Shown: positions 5,772 to 6,048 of the stretch, piece after piece
Layout of the letters: each line of letters begins with the position of its first letter
Position numbering within the stretch: position 1 is the first letter of the stretch
NCBI GenBank assembly: GCA_016711225.1
Contig: JADJTK010000049.1
Coordinates: 1-6,048, forward strand
DNA from: Opitutaceae bacterium
Lineage (GTDB): Bacteria; Verrucomicrobiota; Verrucomicrobiia; Opitutales; Opitutaceae
DNA: 6,048 nt
Direction: 5' to 3'
Notes under the pieces: generated by a model
The model's database searches: none
Told to the model about the DNA's origin: nothing
Seen by the model: the letters and a program-made list of their open reading frames with translations, nothing else
Made by a program: the position numbers and the translations under genes

Positions 5772-5791
5772 AAGTAACCAAAAGGTTACTT
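5772..5791. promoter_or_regulatory. Perfect dyad upstream of the epimerase gene, possible operator or repeat
   Basis: AAGTAACC and GGTTACTT form a perfect 8-base inverted repeat around AAAA, 88 bases before the ATG at 5879. A -35-like TTGACC lies at 5797-5802, six bases downstream of the dyad. The size and symmetry suit a dimeric regulator's binding site, and the short A-loop could also form an RNA hairpin. The left flank is a GCGAAGCGAGCG stretch; its mirror does not follow on the right, so the dyad could instead be the surviving half of a longer palindrome. Confidence 0.45.
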
Positions 5792-5878
5792 GAGGTTTGA
5801 CCTGTCCCTTTCGCGCTGTTGGATACCGCCACCCCCGGCCTTGTACGGCGGGTCACGTCCGTCCATCGTCCCTTTCCC

Positions 5879-6048
5879 ATGGCCAAAACTCCACTCACCG
5901 ATCACGAGATTGAAACCCTGCTTTCCGAGCCGACGCCCGGCGCCATCGAGGCGGTGCGGGCGCTGGACGGCGACTTCATGGTGCTGGGCGTGGGCGGCAA
6001 GATGGGCACCTCGCTGGCCGTGATGCTGCGCCGGGCGCTCGATGCCGC
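5879..6048 (+). CDS. NAD-dependent epimerase/dehydratase family protein, N-terminal fragment
   Basis: Only the first 56 residues are in the window; the gene runs off the right edge. After a short acidic lead of about 30 residues (MAKTPLTDHEIETLLSEPTPG) comes GDFMVLGVGGKMGTSLAVML (31-50), a beta strand and glycine loop G37-x-G39-G40-x-x-G43 of the Rossmann NAD(P)-binding fold, in the form seen in the extended short-chain dehydrogenase/epimerase family that acts on sugar or sugar nucleotide substrates. The ATG at 5879 is the first in-frame start; its leader (CCCTTTCCC) is pyrimidine-rich with no Shine-Dalgarno sequence. It is same-strand with the TetR gene and downstream of the dyad at 5772. 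A sugar role would suit the nearby DegT-type aminotransferases, but that is inference from neighbours only. Confidence 0.72.
   Translation, partial: MAKTPLTDHEIETLLSEPTPGAIEAVRALDGDFMVLGVGGKMGTSLAVMLRRALDA

Noticed and set aside
5790..6023. Plus-strand 77-codon open frame before and across the epimerase start.
   Set aside because: It is out of frame with the Rossmann GxGGxxG protein beginning at 5879 and shows no family features.

Overview
The window is GC-rich and densely coding, with intergenic gaps full of palindromic repeats. The genes (DegT/DnrJ/EryC1/StrS-type aminotransferases, non-canonical and canonical amidohydrolase-2 proteins, a phytanoyl-CoA dioxygenase-type oxygenase, a short Rossmann NAD-dependent epimerase) and the mostly pyrimidine-rich, Shine-Dalgarno-poor leaders suggest a member of the Verrucomicrobiota, perhaps Opitutaceae. 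That placement is an inference from gene style, not a search result.

Layout. On the plus strand, bases 2-343 hold the 3' end of a DegT-type aminotransferase. It converges on a minus-strand gene set that is read from about 4960 down to 431: a canonical metal-binding amidohydrolase (4171-4953); a second amidohydrolase-fold protein that lacks the usual metal ligands and is broken by three single-base homopolymer indels (3281-4045); a complete DegT-type aminotransferase (2038-3267); a phytanoyl-CoA dioxygenase-like 2-oxoglutarate/Fe(II) oxygenase (931-1725); and a RimJ/RimL-type GNAT acetyltransferase (431-925). A TetR regulator (5033-5671) is divergent from this set, and 79 bases separate the two starts. 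At the right edge a plus-strand NAD-dependent epimerase/dehydratase begins at 5879 and runs off the window.

The gaps hold distinct repeats. There are two hairpins between the convergent genes (345-426), a 223-base MITE/REPIN-like palindromic element with perfect 30-base terminal inverted repeats inside the operon (1796-2018), an 83-base inverted-repeat element between the two amidohydrolase genes (4078-4160), and a perfect 8+8 dyad upstream of the epimerase gene (5772-5791). No transposase, RNA gene or CRISPR array is visible.

Working model (inference): the TetR protein controls the divergent amidohydrolase / amidohydrolase-like / aminotransferase / oxygenase / acetyltransferase set, which may process a small carboxylated, lactone or amino-sugar-like metabolite. 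The substrate cannot be read from the sequence. The points most worth a second look are the pairing of an active and a ligand-less amidohydrolase, the cluster of three homopolymer insertions, and the long palindromic element inside the operon.
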